NCBI RefSeq assembly: GCF_020181655.1
Contig: NZ_CP084032.1
Span: forward strand, 2,976,001-3,040,000
From: Pectobacterium colocasium
Lineage (GTDB): Bacteria; Pseudomonadota; Gammaproteobacteria; Enterobacterales; Enterobacteriaceae
DNA: 64,000 nucleotides
Direction: 5' to 3'
How positions within the stretch are numbered: the first letter of the stretch is position 1; every line of letters begins with the position of its first letter. Under the pieces are notes generated by a model. The model saw nothing but the letters and a program-made list of their open reading frames with translations, was not told the DNA's origin and searched no databases. The translations under genes and the position numbers were made by a program. Below, one piece after another: positions 29,472 through 39,466 of the stretch.

Positions 29472-29690
29472 ATTAAATTCTTCAGTGACCGCGTAACGTT
29501 ACTTTCAGCATAACAGTTTTCTCCGATTTTAACCGCTTTCTGGCGATTTTTTGACAGCTTTTAAGACAATCAGCCAAGCACGGCTCGGGCTTCAATATGC
29601 TAAAGATGACGGGGAGATGACTCTCCTTATGTGCACTCGACATTATTCTTGTATAATCACGGTTTTCCATCAGACGATTACATTGATACT

Positions 29691-31418
29691 TTGACCAGTA
29701 ACCGACTCTCATGGCAGCATTTACTGCCCAATAATACGCCTTATCAAACGCTATTCACTCAGGCAGCTCAGCTTGCTCCTGCTGAATTTTCCGCTATTCA
29801 GTCGCGTCTTGCAGACAGTCTGACGCTCTTTTGCCACCCTCGATCGCCTTCTCGCTTTATGCTGTTGAAAGCGCAGGAGAACGATGAATATATGGCATTG
29901 ATCGCCCGTGCGCTAAGCGCAATCAGGCCAGACTCCGGGGCGATACATGGCAGTAAATATATCATTGAGGGTCGTCATATCCGGGTCGAACCAGCCACAC
30001 AGCCTGCGGATAATTTTGCCGCACAGCAGTCCTGTGGCTACCAGGAATGGATCGAACCTGAACAGCTCTTCGGCTGTGTGCGCAGTTTTCACGATGAAAT
30101 CACGCTGCATCCAGGACTGATTCATCAGGTTAATGGCGGTACGCTGATCCTGTCAGCCAGAGCACTGTTGGCTCAGCCTTTAATGTGGCTGCGTCTGAAG
30201 CAGATTATGGCTGAGGGACGCTACCGCTGGTTATCACCCGATGAGCGTAAGCCACTGCCCGTTGATGTGCCCCCAATGCCGCTTGATATTCGCCTGATTA
30301 TTCTCGGTGACCGCGAGAGTCTGGCTGATATTCATGACATGGAACCGGAATTAGGCGAGCACGCAATTTACGGCGAGTTTGAAGCGCAATTGCAGTTGAT
30401 TGAAACCGATGACATGGCGCGCTGGTGTGCCTACATCAATGCACTATGCAGCGAGAATCAACTACCGCTACTAGACGCTGATGCCTGGCCAGCCTTCGTC
30501 AACGTCGCAGTGCGCTACAGCGGCGATCAGGGTAATTTGCCATTATGCCCACGCTGGTTAATCAACCAGCTAAAATATGCTTCGCTGTATGCCAGAGATG
30601 GTCAGATCACGGAACAGGCGCTGGTTGATGCCGTTGCCGCGCGCCAGTGGCGTGAAGGCTACCTGCGTGAGCGAATGCAGGATGAAATAGAATTAGGTCA
30701 GATCCTGATTGAAACGGAAGGCGAAGTCGTCGGCCAGGTTAATGGCCTATCCGTACTCGAGTTCCCTGGCTATCCAGTTGCCTTTGGTGAACCAACGCGC
30801 ATCACCTGCGTCGTTCACGCTGGCGACGGTGAATTCACGGACGTAGAGCGCAAAGCCGAGCTTGCTGGCAATTTGCACGCGAAGGGCATGATGATCATGC
30901 AGGCGTTCCTGATTACGGAACTGGAGCTCGATCAACAGCTTCCCTTCTCCGCGTCTATGGTCTTTGAGCAGTCATACAGCGAAGTGGATGGTGACAGTGC
31001 TTCTTTGGCGGAGCTATGTGCGCTTGTCAGCGCCCTCTCCTTACGGCCAATCAATCAGCAATTCGCAGTGACCGGTTCCGTCGATCAGTTTGGTCGTGTG
31101 CAACCCATTGGCGGCGTGAATGAGAAAATTGAAGGCTTCTTTGAGGTCTGCCAGCGTCGCGGATTGACGGGAACACAGGGCGTGATTTTACCGGTGGCTA
31201 ACCTACGTCATCTCTGTTTACAAGAAGAGGTCGTTGACGCGGTGCGCCAAGGGAAATTCCATCTTTTCCCAGTAGAAACCGCGCCAGAAGCGTTGTCATT
31301 ATTGACCAACTTCGCTTATGACGATGAGCAGCAGCCAAATCTGCTGGCCGCGATCCGTGAGCGTATTGGACAACTTGCACCGCAGGAACGCCGACGTTTC
31401 CCTTGGTTTTTCCGTTAA
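29691..31418 (+). CDS. ycbZ: Lon-like protease homologue (LonH/YcbZ)
   Basis: About 575 residues with a C-terminal Lon proteolytic domain. The catalytic Ser lies in SEVDGDSASLAELCALVSAL and the Lys in GGVNEKIEGFFEVC. The N-terminal part is a degenerate AAA-like region without a clear Walker A. I chose TTG at 29691 because LTSNRLSWQHLLP aligns with the E. coli start MTITKLAWRDLVP. A TATAAT -10 element at 29652-29657 would also place transcription start downstream of the earlier GTG at 29631. It probably cooperates with other proteases; substrates unknown. Confidence 0.88.
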   Translation: MTSNRLSWQHLLPNNTPYQTLFTQAAQLAPAEFSAIQSRLADSLTLFCHPRSPSRFMLLKAQENDEYMALIARALSAIRPDSGAIHGSKYIIEGRHIRVEPATQPADNFAAQQSCGYQEWIEPEQLFGCVRSFHDEITLHPGLIHQVNGGTLILSARALLAQPLMWLRLKQIMAEGRYRWLSPDERKPLPVDVPPMPLDIRLIILGDRESLADIHDMEPELGEHAIYGEFEAQLQLIETDDMARWCAYINALCSENQLPLLDADAWPAFVNVAVRYSGDQGNLPLCPRWLINQLKYASLYARDGQITEQALVDAVAARQWREGYLRERMQDEIELGQILIETEGEVVGQVNGLSVLEFPGYPVAFGEPTRITCVVHAGDGEFTDVERKAELAGNLHAKGMMIMQAFLITELELDQQLPFSASMVFEQSYSEVDGDSASLAELCALVSALSLRPINQQFAVTGSVDQFGRVQPIGGVNEKIEGFFEVCQRRGLTGTQGVILPVANLRHLCLQEEVVDAVRQGKFHLFPVETAPEALSLLTNFAYDDEQQPNLLAAIRERIGQLAPQERRRFPWFFR

Positions 31419-31421
31419 ACC

Positions 31422-31438
31422 AACTGGTTCAACCAGAC
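31422..31438 (+). promoter_or_regulatory. Putative FadR operator of fabA
   Basis: AACTGGTTCAACCAGAC closely follows the FadR consensus (AACTGGTCNGACCAGTT). FadR activates fabA in E. coli from a site at the -35 region. It lies 72 bp before the fabA start, immediately after the ycbZ stop. Confidence 0.75.
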
Positions 31439-31453
31439 GTAACAGACTTGCCC

Positions 31454-31471
31454 AGCGTACAGCTGTACGCT
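31454..31471 (+). promoter_or_regulatory. Putative FabR operator of fabA
   Basis: AGCGTACAGCTGTACGCT is a perfect 18-bp palindrome of the FabR type (AGCGTACA...TGTACGCT), placed 16 bp after the FadR-like site and 39 bp before the ATG. FabR tunes unsaturated fatty acid synthesis by repressing fabA and fabB. Confidence 0.78.
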
Positions 31472-31509
31472 AACCTGCGTGCTTCATTAAAATAAGGCTT
31501 ACAGAGACC

Positions 31510-32028
31510 ATGGTAGATAAACGCGAATCCTATACAAAAGAAGACCTCCTTGCCTCCAGTCGTGGCGAGCTGTTTGGCCCGCAAGGCCCTCAGTTACCCG
31601 CCCCTAACATGCTCATGATGGACCGCGTCGTTAAAATGACAGAAGACGGCGGTAAGTATGGCAAAGGCTATGTGGAAGCCGAATTGGATATCACGCCTGA
31701 CCTGTGGTTCTTCGGTTGCCATTTCATCGGCGACCCGGTGATGCCTGGTTGCCTCGGTCTGGATGCCATGTGGCAGCTCGTTGGTTTCTATCTGGGCTGG
31801 TTAGGTGGCGAAGGTAAAGGCCGTGCTCTCGGCGTGGGTGAAGTCAAATTCACCGGACAAGTGCTGCCGACGGCGAAGAAAGTGACTTATCGCATTCACT
31901 TCAAACGTGTGATCAATCGCCGCCTGGTGATGGGTATTGCTGATGGCGAAGTACTGGTTGACGGTCAGCAGATCTATACCGCAGACGAACTGAAAGTGGG
32001 TCTGTTCAAAGACACCAGCGCTTTCTAA
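31510..32028 (+). CDS. fabA: 3-hydroxydecanoyl-ACP dehydratase/isomerase
   Basis: 172 residues, identical in length to E. coli FabA. It dehydrates 3-hydroxyacyl-ACP and isomerises the C10 intermediate, the branch point to unsaturated fatty acids. The hot-dog fold active site is [20 protein letters not shown] with His71 and Asp85. Upstream lie FadR- and FabR-like operators. It is followed by its own terminator. In E. coli the next gene is rmf; here none is present before the DUF533 gene. Confidence 0.98.
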   Translation: MVDKRESYTKEDLLASSRGELFGPQGPQLPAPNMLMMDRVVKMTEDGGKYGKGYVEAELDITPDLWFFGCHFIGDPVMPGCLGLDAMWQLVGFYLGWLGGEGKGRALGVGEVKFTGQVLPTAKKVTYRIHFKRVINRRLVMGIADGEVLVDGQQIYTADELKVGLFKDTSAF

Positions 32029-32043
32029 GCGTCAGATAGCACT

Positions 32044-32072
32044 GCGGGCGAAACACCTTTCGCCCGCGTTAT
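32044..32072 (+). terminator. Terminator of fabA
   Basis: A perfect 10-bp stem, GCGGGCGAAA / TTTCGCCCGC, with a 4-nt loop, 15 bp after the fabA stop. The following T-run is modest. Confidence 0.75.
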
Positions 32073-32130
32073 CCGTTTTATCTCTTCAACACTATCTTAT
32101 CCCAGCATAAACCACTCGCCCTATCATGAC

Positions 32131-32244
32131 TAATGCCGATCGTTTAAGAATCGAGATACCGGGGGCTACCACGGTGCGAGGTATCCCTACGGGAACCTCA
32201 TCACCGTGTTTCCCCCTAAATCCATGCTTAAGTGAACAGCATTA
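32131..32244 (-). mobile_element. 114-bp palindromic MITE-like element, copy B
   Basis: The reverse complement of copy A (18753-18866) with a single mismatch. It is flanked on both sides by a perfect 14-bp direct repeat CGCCCTATCATGAC (32117-32130 and 32245-32258), a target-site duplication. The right-hand duplicate contains the stop codon of the adjacent DUF533 gene, so the element landed exactly at that gene's 3' end without changing its protein. The end TAATGCCGATCGTTTAAG resembles IS4 termini, and IS4-family elements duplicate 10-13 bp. Confidence 0.88.
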
Positions 32245-32251
32245 CGCCCTA

Positions 32252-32905
32252 TCATGACGGGCTTTTCAGCTCATTGGTGATCGACTGCCGTACATCTTGC
32301 GGTATCTTCAATTCGGTCGCTAACGCATCCAGATAGCTTTTCTCCATGAAGTGATCGACGTCAATGACGGCACAACTTAGGAAGTAGATCTCAAGTGCCT
32401 CTTCTTCATTCTTCACATCTTTCGCCAACAGAACCGGGTCAAGCGGCTGCTCTATCGCTTCCTGTACCCAGCGGTGTGCTTCACTGCCCAGTTGCAGTTG
32501 CTGAATGTTTTCATCAATACGCTGTTTCTCGGTGGTATCAATGTGGCCGTCACTTTTAGCAGCAAAAACCAGAGCCTGAATCAGACGACGGGCGCGGATA
32601 GTGTCGGCTGAGGATTGGGTGCCAAACTGCGGATCGTCCTGATGCGTGTCGCGAACGCGTTTCTTATACTGGTTCCACAACACTACGCCCGCCGCAGCGC
32701 TGCCGCCAATGATCAACGCATTCTTACCCAATGAGCCCATGATCTTCCGCGTGGATTTATTCGACAACAAGACGCCAGCCAAACCGCCCAGTGCAGCGGG
32801 CTTCAGCATGTCGCCCAAATTACCGTTTTTGCCCCCTTGATGATGATTCCCCTGCTTGCTACCGGAGTTTAATAAGCCCTGAATCTGTTGCAGCCAATTA
32901 TTCAT
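32252..32905 (-). CDS. yebE: DUF533/TerB-like inner membrane protein (YebE type)
   Basis: About 217 residues from the second ATG (32905), which has GAGGA at proper spacing. The N-terminal Gly/Asn/His-rich segment is followed by one hydrophobic region (ALIIGGSAAAGVVLWNQY, about residues 65-85). A soluble helical TerB-like domain ends the protein (ARRLIQALVFAAKSDGHIDTTEKQRI). E. coli YebE is envelope-stress induced; function unknown. Its stop codon lies in the target duplication of MITE copy B. Confidence 0.82.
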   Translation of the reverse strand: MNNWLQQIQGLLNSGSKQGNHHQGGKNGNLGDMLKPAALGGLAGVLLSNKSTRKIMGSLGKNALIIGGSAAAGVVLWNQYKKRVRDTHQDDPQFGTQSSADTIRARRLIQALVFAAKSDGHIDTTEKQRIDENIQQLQLGSEAHRWVQEAIEQPLDPVLLAKDVKNEEEALEIYFLSCAVIDVDHFMEKSYLDALATELKIPQDVRQSITNELKSPS

Positions 32906-33051
32906 TTTCATTCCTCAAGGAAAAGTGACATCACTGATGGTGTTATCACCCATAGTAATCGTGCGGAAGGCCTTTGTTTGTCAGATTGTGTATAACAATG
33001 AAAAGTATGGACCACCCTTTCTGGGCAGCCCATCTGGCAATGCGAGGAGCG

Positions 33052-34731
33052 TTATGAAGCGGGTTTCAGCGGTGCTTTTCTGACCGGCGTGTTTCCCGAC
33101 ACGTAGTAACGCGCTTTGCTGCGCGGCAACGGCTGGCGACGGCGGATTCGGTCGGCAATCTTCTCGGCAATCATGATGGTTGTCGCGTTAAGATTCCCCG
33201 TAATAATCTGCGGCATGATGGAGGCATCCACGACTCGTAACCCTTCCATACCGTGGACCCGGCCTTGCCCATCAACCACCGCCATCTCATCTTCTCCCAT
33301 CTTACAGGAACAAGAGGGATGGAATGCCGTCTCAGCATGGGTGCGGATAAACTCGTCCAGTTCCTCATCGGTCTGAACCTCTAACCCAGGGCTGATTTCT
33401 CGCCCACGGTATTTATCCAGCGCGGGCTGCGCCATGATTTCACGCGTAATGCGGATTGCATCGCGAAACTCCTGCCAGTCCTGCTCAGTCGACATATAGT
33501 TGAACAGAATGCTGGGGTGCTCACGGGCATCTTTGGATCGAACCTGCACACGCCCCCGACTCAGTGAGCGCATAGAACCGACGTGAGCCTGGAACCCGTG
33601 CTCTTTTACCGCGTTACTACCGTTGTAGTTAATCGCAACGGGGAGAAAGTGGTATTGAATGTTCGGCCAGGCGAACTCATCACGGCTGCGAATAAAGCCG
33701 CCCGCCTCAAATTGGTTGCTGGCTCCAACACCTGTGCCGTTAAACAGCCATTCCGCCCCGATTTTCGGCTGATTAAACCATTGCAGCGCGGGGTACAGCG
33801 ATACCGGCTCTTTGCAGGCGTATTGCAAATACATTTCCAGGTGATCCTGTAAATTTTCACCGACGCCTGGCAAATCGTGCACGACGGGAATATCGAGACG
33901 CTGAAGCAGATCTTTCGGCCCCACGCCGGAACGTTGCAGGATCTGCGGCGAGGCGATCGCGCCTGCACACAATAGCACTTCGCGGCGTGCCTTTGCCGTC
34001 TCCGCATTGTCGCCTTTAAAGTAAGCCACGCCAATGGCGCGCTTTCCGTCAAAGAGAATCGTGTCGGTTAAGGCATGCGTCACGATGGTCAGATTTTTAC
34101 GGCCTTTTGCCTGATCCAGATAACCTCTCGCGGTACTGGCTCGACGTCCCTTAGGCGTAACGGTCCTGTCCATCGGCCCAAACCCTTCCTGCTGATAGCC
34201 GTTAAGATCGTCCGTACGCGGATACCCTGCCTGTACACCCGCTTCAACCATCGCGTGAAACAATTCGTTGTTGCCCATCTTCGGTGTGGTCACCGACACT
34301 GGCCCCGTCGCACCATGATAGTCATTCGATCCCACATCCCGCGTTTCTGCTTTGCGGAAATACGGCAGGCAATCAAGGTAACTCCAGTCCTCCAGACCCG
34401 GCATCGTCGCCCAGTGATCAAAATCCATCGCATTGCCACGGATGTAGCACATGCCGTTAATCAGCGATGACCCACCCAACCCTTTGCCACGACCGCATTC
34501 CATACGGCGATTATTCATGTGAGGCTCAGGGTCAGTCTCATAAGCCCAGTTATAGCGCTTCCCCTGTAGCGGGAACGCTAATGCCGCAGGCATTTGCGTG
34601 CGAAAATCCAACCGATAGTCCGGGCCACCCGCTTCAAGCAGCAGTACGCTCACGTCGCTTTCTTCTGTTAAACGCGTCGCCAGCACATTGCCAGCGGAAC
34701 CCGCGCCGATAATGATGTAATCATATTCCAT
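33052..34731 (-). CDS. betA: Choline dehydrogenase
   Basis: 559 residues of a GMC-family flavoprotein that oxidises choline to betaine aldehyde at the membrane. The start [21 protein letters not shown] contains the FAD Rossmann motif, and [20 protein letters not shown] is the GMC signature 1. HPSCSCKMG and the C-terminal [17 protein letters not shown] contain the catalytic region. The open frame extends to 34782, but GGAGAAAG precedes the ATG at 34731. Last gene of betIBA. Confidence 0.96.
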   Translation of the reverse strand: MEYDYIIIGAGSAGNVLATRLTEESDVSVLLLEAGGPDYRLDFRTQMPAALAFPLQGKRYNWAYETDPEPHMNNRRMECGRGKGLGGSSLINGMCYIRGNAMDFDHWATMPGLEDWSYLDCLPYFRKAETRDVGSNDYHGATGPVSVTTPKMGNNELFHAMVEAGVQAGYPRTDDLNGYQQEGFGPMDRTVTPKGRRASTARGYLDQAKGRKNLTIVTHALTDTILFDGKRAIGVAYFKGDNAETAKARREVLLCAGAIASPQILQRSGVGPKDLLQRLDIPVVHDLPGVGENLQDHLEMYLQYACKEPVSLYPALQWFNQPKIGAEWLFNGTGVGASNQFEAGGFIRSRDEFAWPNIQYHFLPVAINYNGSNAVKEHGFQAHVGSMRSLSRGRVQVRSKDAREHPSILFNYMSTEQDWQEFRDAIRITREIMAQPALDKYRGREISPGLEVQTDEELDEFIRTHAETAFHPSCSCKMGEDEMAVVDGQGRVHGMEGLRVVDASIMPQIITGNLNATTIMIAEKIADRIRRRQPLPRSKARYYVSGNTPVRKAPLKPAS

Positions 34732-34750
34732 TAGGCTTTCTCCCCTTCGT

Positions 34751-36223
34751 TTAAAATACCGAGCGGAATTCACCCAGTTCAACCTGTACAGACTTAATTT
34801 GCGTATAGTGTTCCAATGTTGTTATGCCGTTTTCACGTCCGACACCCGAATGTTTGTAGCCGCCCACAGGCATCTCAGCCGGAGATTCGCCCCAGGTATT
34901 GATCCAGCAAATCCCTGCTTCAAGCTGATGAATAACCCGATGTGCCCGATTCAAATCGCTGGTCACGATGCCAGCCGCCAGCCCATACTCGCTATCATTG
35001 GCACGACGGATAACCTCATCCTCATCCTGATACGTCAGAATGCTCATGACCGGGCCAAAGATTTCTTCCCGCACAATCTTCATATCGTCCCGGCAATCTG
35101 TGAACACCGTCGGGGCAACGTATGCGCCTTGTGCATATTTCTCGTCAGTCATCGGTTCGCCACCCACCAGCACGCGAGCGCCTTCGCGTTTTCCACTTTC
35201 GATGTAACGCAATACGGATTCTTTGTGCGGGAAGCTAACCAGTGGACCAAAATTCACCTGTTCGTCAATCGGGTCACCGATACGGATGCGCTGAACGCGA
35301 GCCAGAATTTTTTCCTCAAACTGCGCCTGCAATGCCTGTGGAACGAAGACGCGCGTACCGTTGGTGCACACCTGTCCTGAACTGAAAAAATTCGCCATCA
35401 TGGCGATATCCGCGGCCTTATCCAGATCGGCATCAGCAAAAATGATCAGCGGCGATTTCCCACCCAGTTCCATCGTGACCGCTTTCAAGGTCGAGCCGGC
35501 GGCATTGGCCATTACCGTTTTTCCGCTGGCGATCCCTCCCGTGAAAGAGACTTTGGCAATCCCCGGATGCATGGTCAGCGCCTGACCAACGGATTGCCCC
35601 GTTCCCGTCAGTACGTTGAATACGCCCGCGGGTAAGCCCGCTTCGGTATAGATTTCTGCCAGCTTCAGCGCGGTTAGCGACGTGACTTCACTGGGCTTGA
35701 AGATCATCGCGTTGCCAGCCGCCAGCGCAGGGGCCGATTTCCACAATGCGATCTGAATGGGGTAGTTCCAGGCACCGATGCCAGCGACCACCCCAAGCGG
35801 TTCCCGGCGGGTATAGACGAACGAGGTATCACGCAGGGGAATCTGCTGCCCTTCGATCATGGGAATCAACCCCGCGTAATATTCCAGAACATCCGCACCG
35901 GTCACGATATCGACGGTGCGCGTTTCTGAGAGCGGCTTGCCGGTGTCGTGCGTTTCAAGCAAGGCGAGTTCATCATTACGCTCACGCAGGATATCCACGG
36001 CACGGCGTAAAATACGCGAGCGCTCCATCGCTGTCATCGCCGCCCATATCTTCTGCCCTGCTGCGGCTGCGCTGACCGCTCGGTCAACGTCAGCAGCCGT
36101 GGCCGATTGAAGCTGGGCGATGATGTCACCGTTCGCGGGGTTCACCGCATCAAACGTATCGTCACCCGTGCTATCGACATAAGCGCCGTTGATATAAAGC
36201 TGTTGTAAACCGTAGCGAGACAT
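34751..36223 (-). CDS. betB: Betaine aldehyde dehydrogenase
   Basis: 490 residues of an aldehyde dehydrogenase that makes glycine betaine from betaine aldehyde with NAD(P)+. Catalytic motifs are [14 protein letters not shown] (Glu) and [18 protein letters not shown] (Cys near residue 286). The length matches E. coli BetB (490). AGGAGAAG precedes the ATG. Only 19 bp separate it from betA, consistent with one betIBA transcript for osmoprotection. Confidence 0.97.
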   Translation of the reverse strand: MSRYGLQQLYINGAYVDSTGDDTFDAVNPANGDIIAQLQSATAADVDRAVSAAAAGQKIWAAMTAMERSRILRRAVDILRERNDELALLETHDTGKPLSETRTVDIVTGADVLEYYAGLIPMIEGQQIPLRDTSFVYTRREPLGVVAGIGAWNYPIQIALWKSAPALAAGNAMIFKPSEVTSLTALKLAEIYTEAGLPAGVFNVLTGTGQSVGQALTMHPGIAKVSFTGGIASGKTVMANAAGSTLKAVTMELGGKSPLIIFADADLDKAADIAMMANFFSSGQVCTNGTRVFVPQALQAQFEEKILARVQRIRIGDPIDEQVNFGPLVSFPHKESVLRYIESGKREGARVLVGGEPMTDEKYAQGAYVAPTVFTDCRDDMKIVREEIFGPVMSILTYQDEDEVIRRANDSEYGLAAGIVTSDLNRAHRVIHQLEAGICWINTWGESPAEMPVGGYKHSGVGRENGITTLEHYTQIKSVQVELGEFRSVF

Positions 36224-36291
36224 AACTTCTCCTGTCTGGTGGCTGCCCGAATATGCGTTCCGGGCAGAAAAGGCAAAATGATAAGGAAGGA

Positions 36292-36879
36292 TTAGGCGCG
36301 AGTGAGCTGCTGCTCGATATAGTCGTAGGCAATGCTCAACGCTTCTTCGCGGTTGAAGGCGTCATGACTTAGCGCACCGCGCAGCCACAGCCCATCGATC
36401 AGACCCGCTAACCCTTTTGCCGCAATACGCGCGTTATCCTTCGGTAAACAGCGGCTAAATTCGACACACAGGTTGGAGTAAAGCCGACGATCGTTCACTT
36501 GCTGTAACCGATGGAGCATCGGGGAATGCAGGCTACTGGCCCAGAACGCCAGCCAGGTTTTCATCGCCGCGCTATTCGTCTGGCTATCATCAAAATTTCC
36601 CTGAACAATCGCCCGCAAGCGTGCACGAGGCGTGTTTTCTGTCAGGCTCAACAGCCTTGATTTCACCGCCAGCCCCAGATGACTAATCAGGTAGCGCATC
36701 GTCGCTTCCAGTAAGCCATTTTTATCGCGGAAGTAATGGCTGATGATGCCATTCGACACTCCCGCACGTCGGGCAATCTGTACGATCGAGGCGTCGTGCA
36801 TCCCCACATCGTTGATCGCGGCCAGCGTCGCTTCGATGAGTTGCTGCCGTCTGATGGGCTGCATTCCGACTTTAGGCAC
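36292..36879 (-). CDS. betI: Choline-responsive repressor BetI
   Basis: 195 residues of a TetR-family repressor. Its N-terminal helix-turn-helix ([33 protein letters not shown]) is nearly that of E. coli BetI (195 aa). The start is GTG with GGGGAA upstream. Choline releases BetI from the betI-betT intergenic operator. First gene of betIBA, divergent from betT. Confidence 0.96.
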   Translation of the reverse strand: MPKVGMQPIRRQQLIEATLAAINDVGMHDASIVQIARRAGVSNGIISHYFRDKNGLLEATMRYLISHLGLAVKSRLLSLTENTPRARLRAIVQGNFDDSQTNSAAMKTWLAFWASSLHSPMLHRLQQVNDRRLYSNLCVEFSRCLPKDNARIAAKGLAGLIDGLWLRGALSHDAFNREEALSIAYDYIEQQLTRA

Positions 36880-37217
36880 TGCATTTCCCCTTCATTTTTG
36901 CGTGATGAATCACGGTAAAAGACGATGATTCATGATCCGATTTATCCCATTAAACTTTTTTTTGATTGAACGTTCAATAAAAAATGAATATCTTTTATTG
37001 CTGAAAGGTTAAAAATCTGTATCAATTATCACGAAAAGTAGTTTGAGTTCAGACGATAACTCCAACTTAAAAAGAATAATTTCTTTTTTGTTCTGATGAC
37101 CTTCTTCAACGGAAAGCGTACTCAGCGGATGTCCTGCGCCCCATTCTTGGTATGCGCTAAGCACGCTTCGTGGAGAGAGGAATCAGAGTATCTGTTCACG
37201 TAACGCAAGGGATAACC
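36880..37217. promoter_or_regulatory. Divergent betI-betT control region
   Basis: 338 bp, AT-rich. A 14-bp perfect palindrome ATTGAACGTTCAAT at 36965-36978 is the obvious BetI operator candidate: TetR-type, 86 bp from betI. The frame of betT is open back to 37170, but AAGGGA sits before the ATG at 37218. Nothing else is assignable. Confidence 0.7.
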
Positions 37218-39251
37218 ATGCCAACATCAGAAACGACCACTCAACAGGATCGCCTGAATCCTGTCGTGTTCTACACATCAGCGGGACTCATCCTGACCTT
37301 CTCGCTGATGACCATGTTGTTTAACAAAGAGGCGAACGATTGGATTACCCACGCGCTTAACTGGGTTTCTGCGACCTTTGGTTGGTACTATCTGCTCGCC
37401 GCCACGCTCTACATCGTTTTCGTCATCTTCATCGCCTCATCTCGCTTTGGTTCGATCAAGCTCGGGCCAGAGCAGTCGAAACCTGAATTTAGCCTGATGA
37501 GCTGGGCCGCAATGCTGTTTGCGGCGGGGATCGGCATCGATTTAATGTTCTTTTCCGTCGCGGAACCCATTACGCAATATATGATGCCGCCGGAAGGACA
37601 AGGTCAGACGATGGAAGCGGCACGGCAGGCGATGGTCTGGACGCTGTTTCACTACGGATTAACCGGTTGGTCAATGTACGCGTTGATGGGTATTGCGCTT
37701 GGCTACTTCAGCTACCGGTATAATTTGCCGCTGACGATTCGCTCCGCCCTATACCCTATCTTTGGTAAACGCATTAATGGCCCGATTGGCCACAGCGTTG
37801 ATATCGCGGCCGTACTCGGGACCATCTTCGGTATCGCCACCACGCTGGGCATCGGCGTCGTTCAGTTGAACTATGGGCTGAAAGTCCTGTTCCAGATCCC
37901 AGAGAATCTCACCGTTCAGGCCTCGCTCATCCTGCTTTCCGTGATCATGGCGACCGTTTCCGTGACGTCCGGGGTCAATCGCGGCATTCGCTTCCTCTCC
38001 GAGCTTAATGTCCTGCTTGCATTGGGTTTAATTCTCTTTCTGCTCTTCTGGGGCGATACCGAGTTTCTGCTGAATGCGCTGGTGCTGAACGTCGGGGATT
38101 ACATCAACCGTTTTACGGGCATGACGCTCAATAGCTTTGCGTTCGATCGCCCAACCGAGTGGATGAATAGCTGGACGCTGTTCTTCTGGGCATGGTGGGT
38201 GGCGTGGGCACCGTTTGTCGGGCTATTTCTGGCACGTATCTCACGCGGCAGAACGATTCGACAGTTCGTTGTCGGCACGCTGATCATTCCGTTTGTCTTT
38301 ACCCTGCTGTGGCTCTCCATTTTCGGCAACAGCGCGCTTTATCAGGTCATCCACGGTAATCTGGACTTTGCCAATGAAGTTATGCAGCACCCAGAGCGCG
38401 GCTTCTATAGCCTGCTGGCTCAGTATCCTGGTTTCAGCCTGAGCGCCTCTGTCGCGACCATTACCGGCCTGCTGTTTTATGTCACCTCTGCTGACTCTGG
38501 TTCATTGGTACTGGGTAACTTTACTTCTCGCCTTGGCGACATCAACAATGACGCGCCAAACTGGCTGCGGATTTTCTGGTCAGTCGCGATTGGCCTGCTG
38601 ACGCTAGGTATGCTGATGACAAACGGCGTGTCAGCATTACAGAACACCACCGTCATCATGGGATTACCGTTTAGCTTTGTGATGTTCTTTATTATGGCCG
38701 GGTTATATAAATCACTACGCGTGGAGGACTACCGTAAAGCCAGTTCCTTACAAACCTCGGCACCAATGCCCATTTCAGGCGACGATCGTTTGAATTGGAA
38801 ACAACGTATCTCACGCGTCATGAATTTCCCTGGTACAACGCATACACAGAAAATGCTGGATAACGTCTGTAAAGCGGCGATGGAGGATGTTGCACGTGAA
38901 CTGCGCCTGCGCGGTGCCAGCGTTGAAGTCAGCGAATTGCCACCTGTCGAAGATGAGCGTCTGAACCATCTCGAACTGCTGGTGGATTTGGGTGATGAAC
39001 AGAATTTCCTTTATCAAATCTGGCCACAGCGCTATAGCGTCCCTGCCTTTACCTACCGCGCTCGCTCGGGGAAATCAGATTATTACCGCCTTGAGACTTT
39101 CCTGTTGGAAGGAAGTCAAGGGAATGACCTGATGGACTACAGTAAAGAACAGGTGATTAACGACATTCTGGATCAGTACGAGCGCCACCTGAATTTTCTT
39201 CATCTTAATCGAGAAGCACCCGGTAATACGCTAACCTTCCCGGATGCCTAA
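37218..39251 (+). CDS. betT: High-affinity choline transporter BetT (BCCT family)
   Basis: 677 residues, equal to E. coli BetT. Twelve transmembrane helices of the betaine/carnitine/choline transporter family span about residues 15-520, including the aromatic helix WTLFFWAWWVAWAPFVGLFLARISRGRT. The C-terminal cytoplasmic domain is long (about 160 residues) and serves osmotic regulation in the family. It is driven by proton motive force. Divergent from betIBA and controlled with it. Confidence 0.97.
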   Translation: MPTSETTTQQDRLNPVVFYTSAGLILTFSLMTMLFNKEANDWITHALNWVSATFGWYYLLAATLYIVFVIFIASSRFGSIKLGPEQSKPEFSLMSWAAMLFAAGIGIDLMFFSVAEPITQYMMPPEGQGQTMEAARQAMVWTLFHYGLTGWSMYALMGIALGYFSYRYNLPLTIRSALYPIFGKRINGPIGHSVDIAAVLGTIFGIATTLGIGVVQLNYGLKVLFQIPENLTVQASLILLSVIMATVSVTSGVNRGIRFLSELNVLLALGLILFLLFWGDTEFLLNALVLNVGDYINRFTGMTLNSFAFDRPTEWMNSWTLFFWAWWVAWAPFVGLFLARISRGRTIRQFVVGTLIIPFVFTLLWLSIFGNSALYQVIHGNLDFANEVMQHPERGFYSLLAQYPGFSLSASVATITGLLFYVTSADSGSLVLGNFTSRLGDINNDAPNWLRIFWSVAIGLLTLGMLMTNGVSALQNTTVIMGLPFSFVMFFIMAGLYKSLRVEDYRKASSLQTSAPMPISGDDRLNWKQRISRVMNFPGTTHTQKMLDNVCKAAMEDVARELRLRGASVEVSELPPVEDERLNHLELLVDLGDEQNFLYQIWPQRYSVPAFTYRARSGKSDYYRLETFLLEGSQGNDLMDYSKEQVINDILDQYERHLNFLHLNREAPGNTLTFPDA

Positions 39252-39260
39252 CCCTCCCCT

Positions 39261-39288
39261 ATGGCGCTGAAATACAGCGCCATTTTTC
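39261..39288 (+). terminator. Terminator of betT
   Basis: ATGGCGCTG / CAGCGCCAT stem with a 5-nt loop and a following T-run, 10 bp after the stop. Confidence 0.88.
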
Positions 39289-39466
39289 AATAGGTTATAC
39301 CTTTACTATCGCTTTTCCGTTCATCGTGTTTTTCCTGAATCTATGGGCTGTGCCGCATTCTTTGCTTCCACGATTTGCGCTTTATTTTTGAAACGGTATA
39401 CTGCACACATCAAATTGAAATACAGTTTTAAAAAATGTATTTGTCCGTCACAAAAAAGGAACGAAC

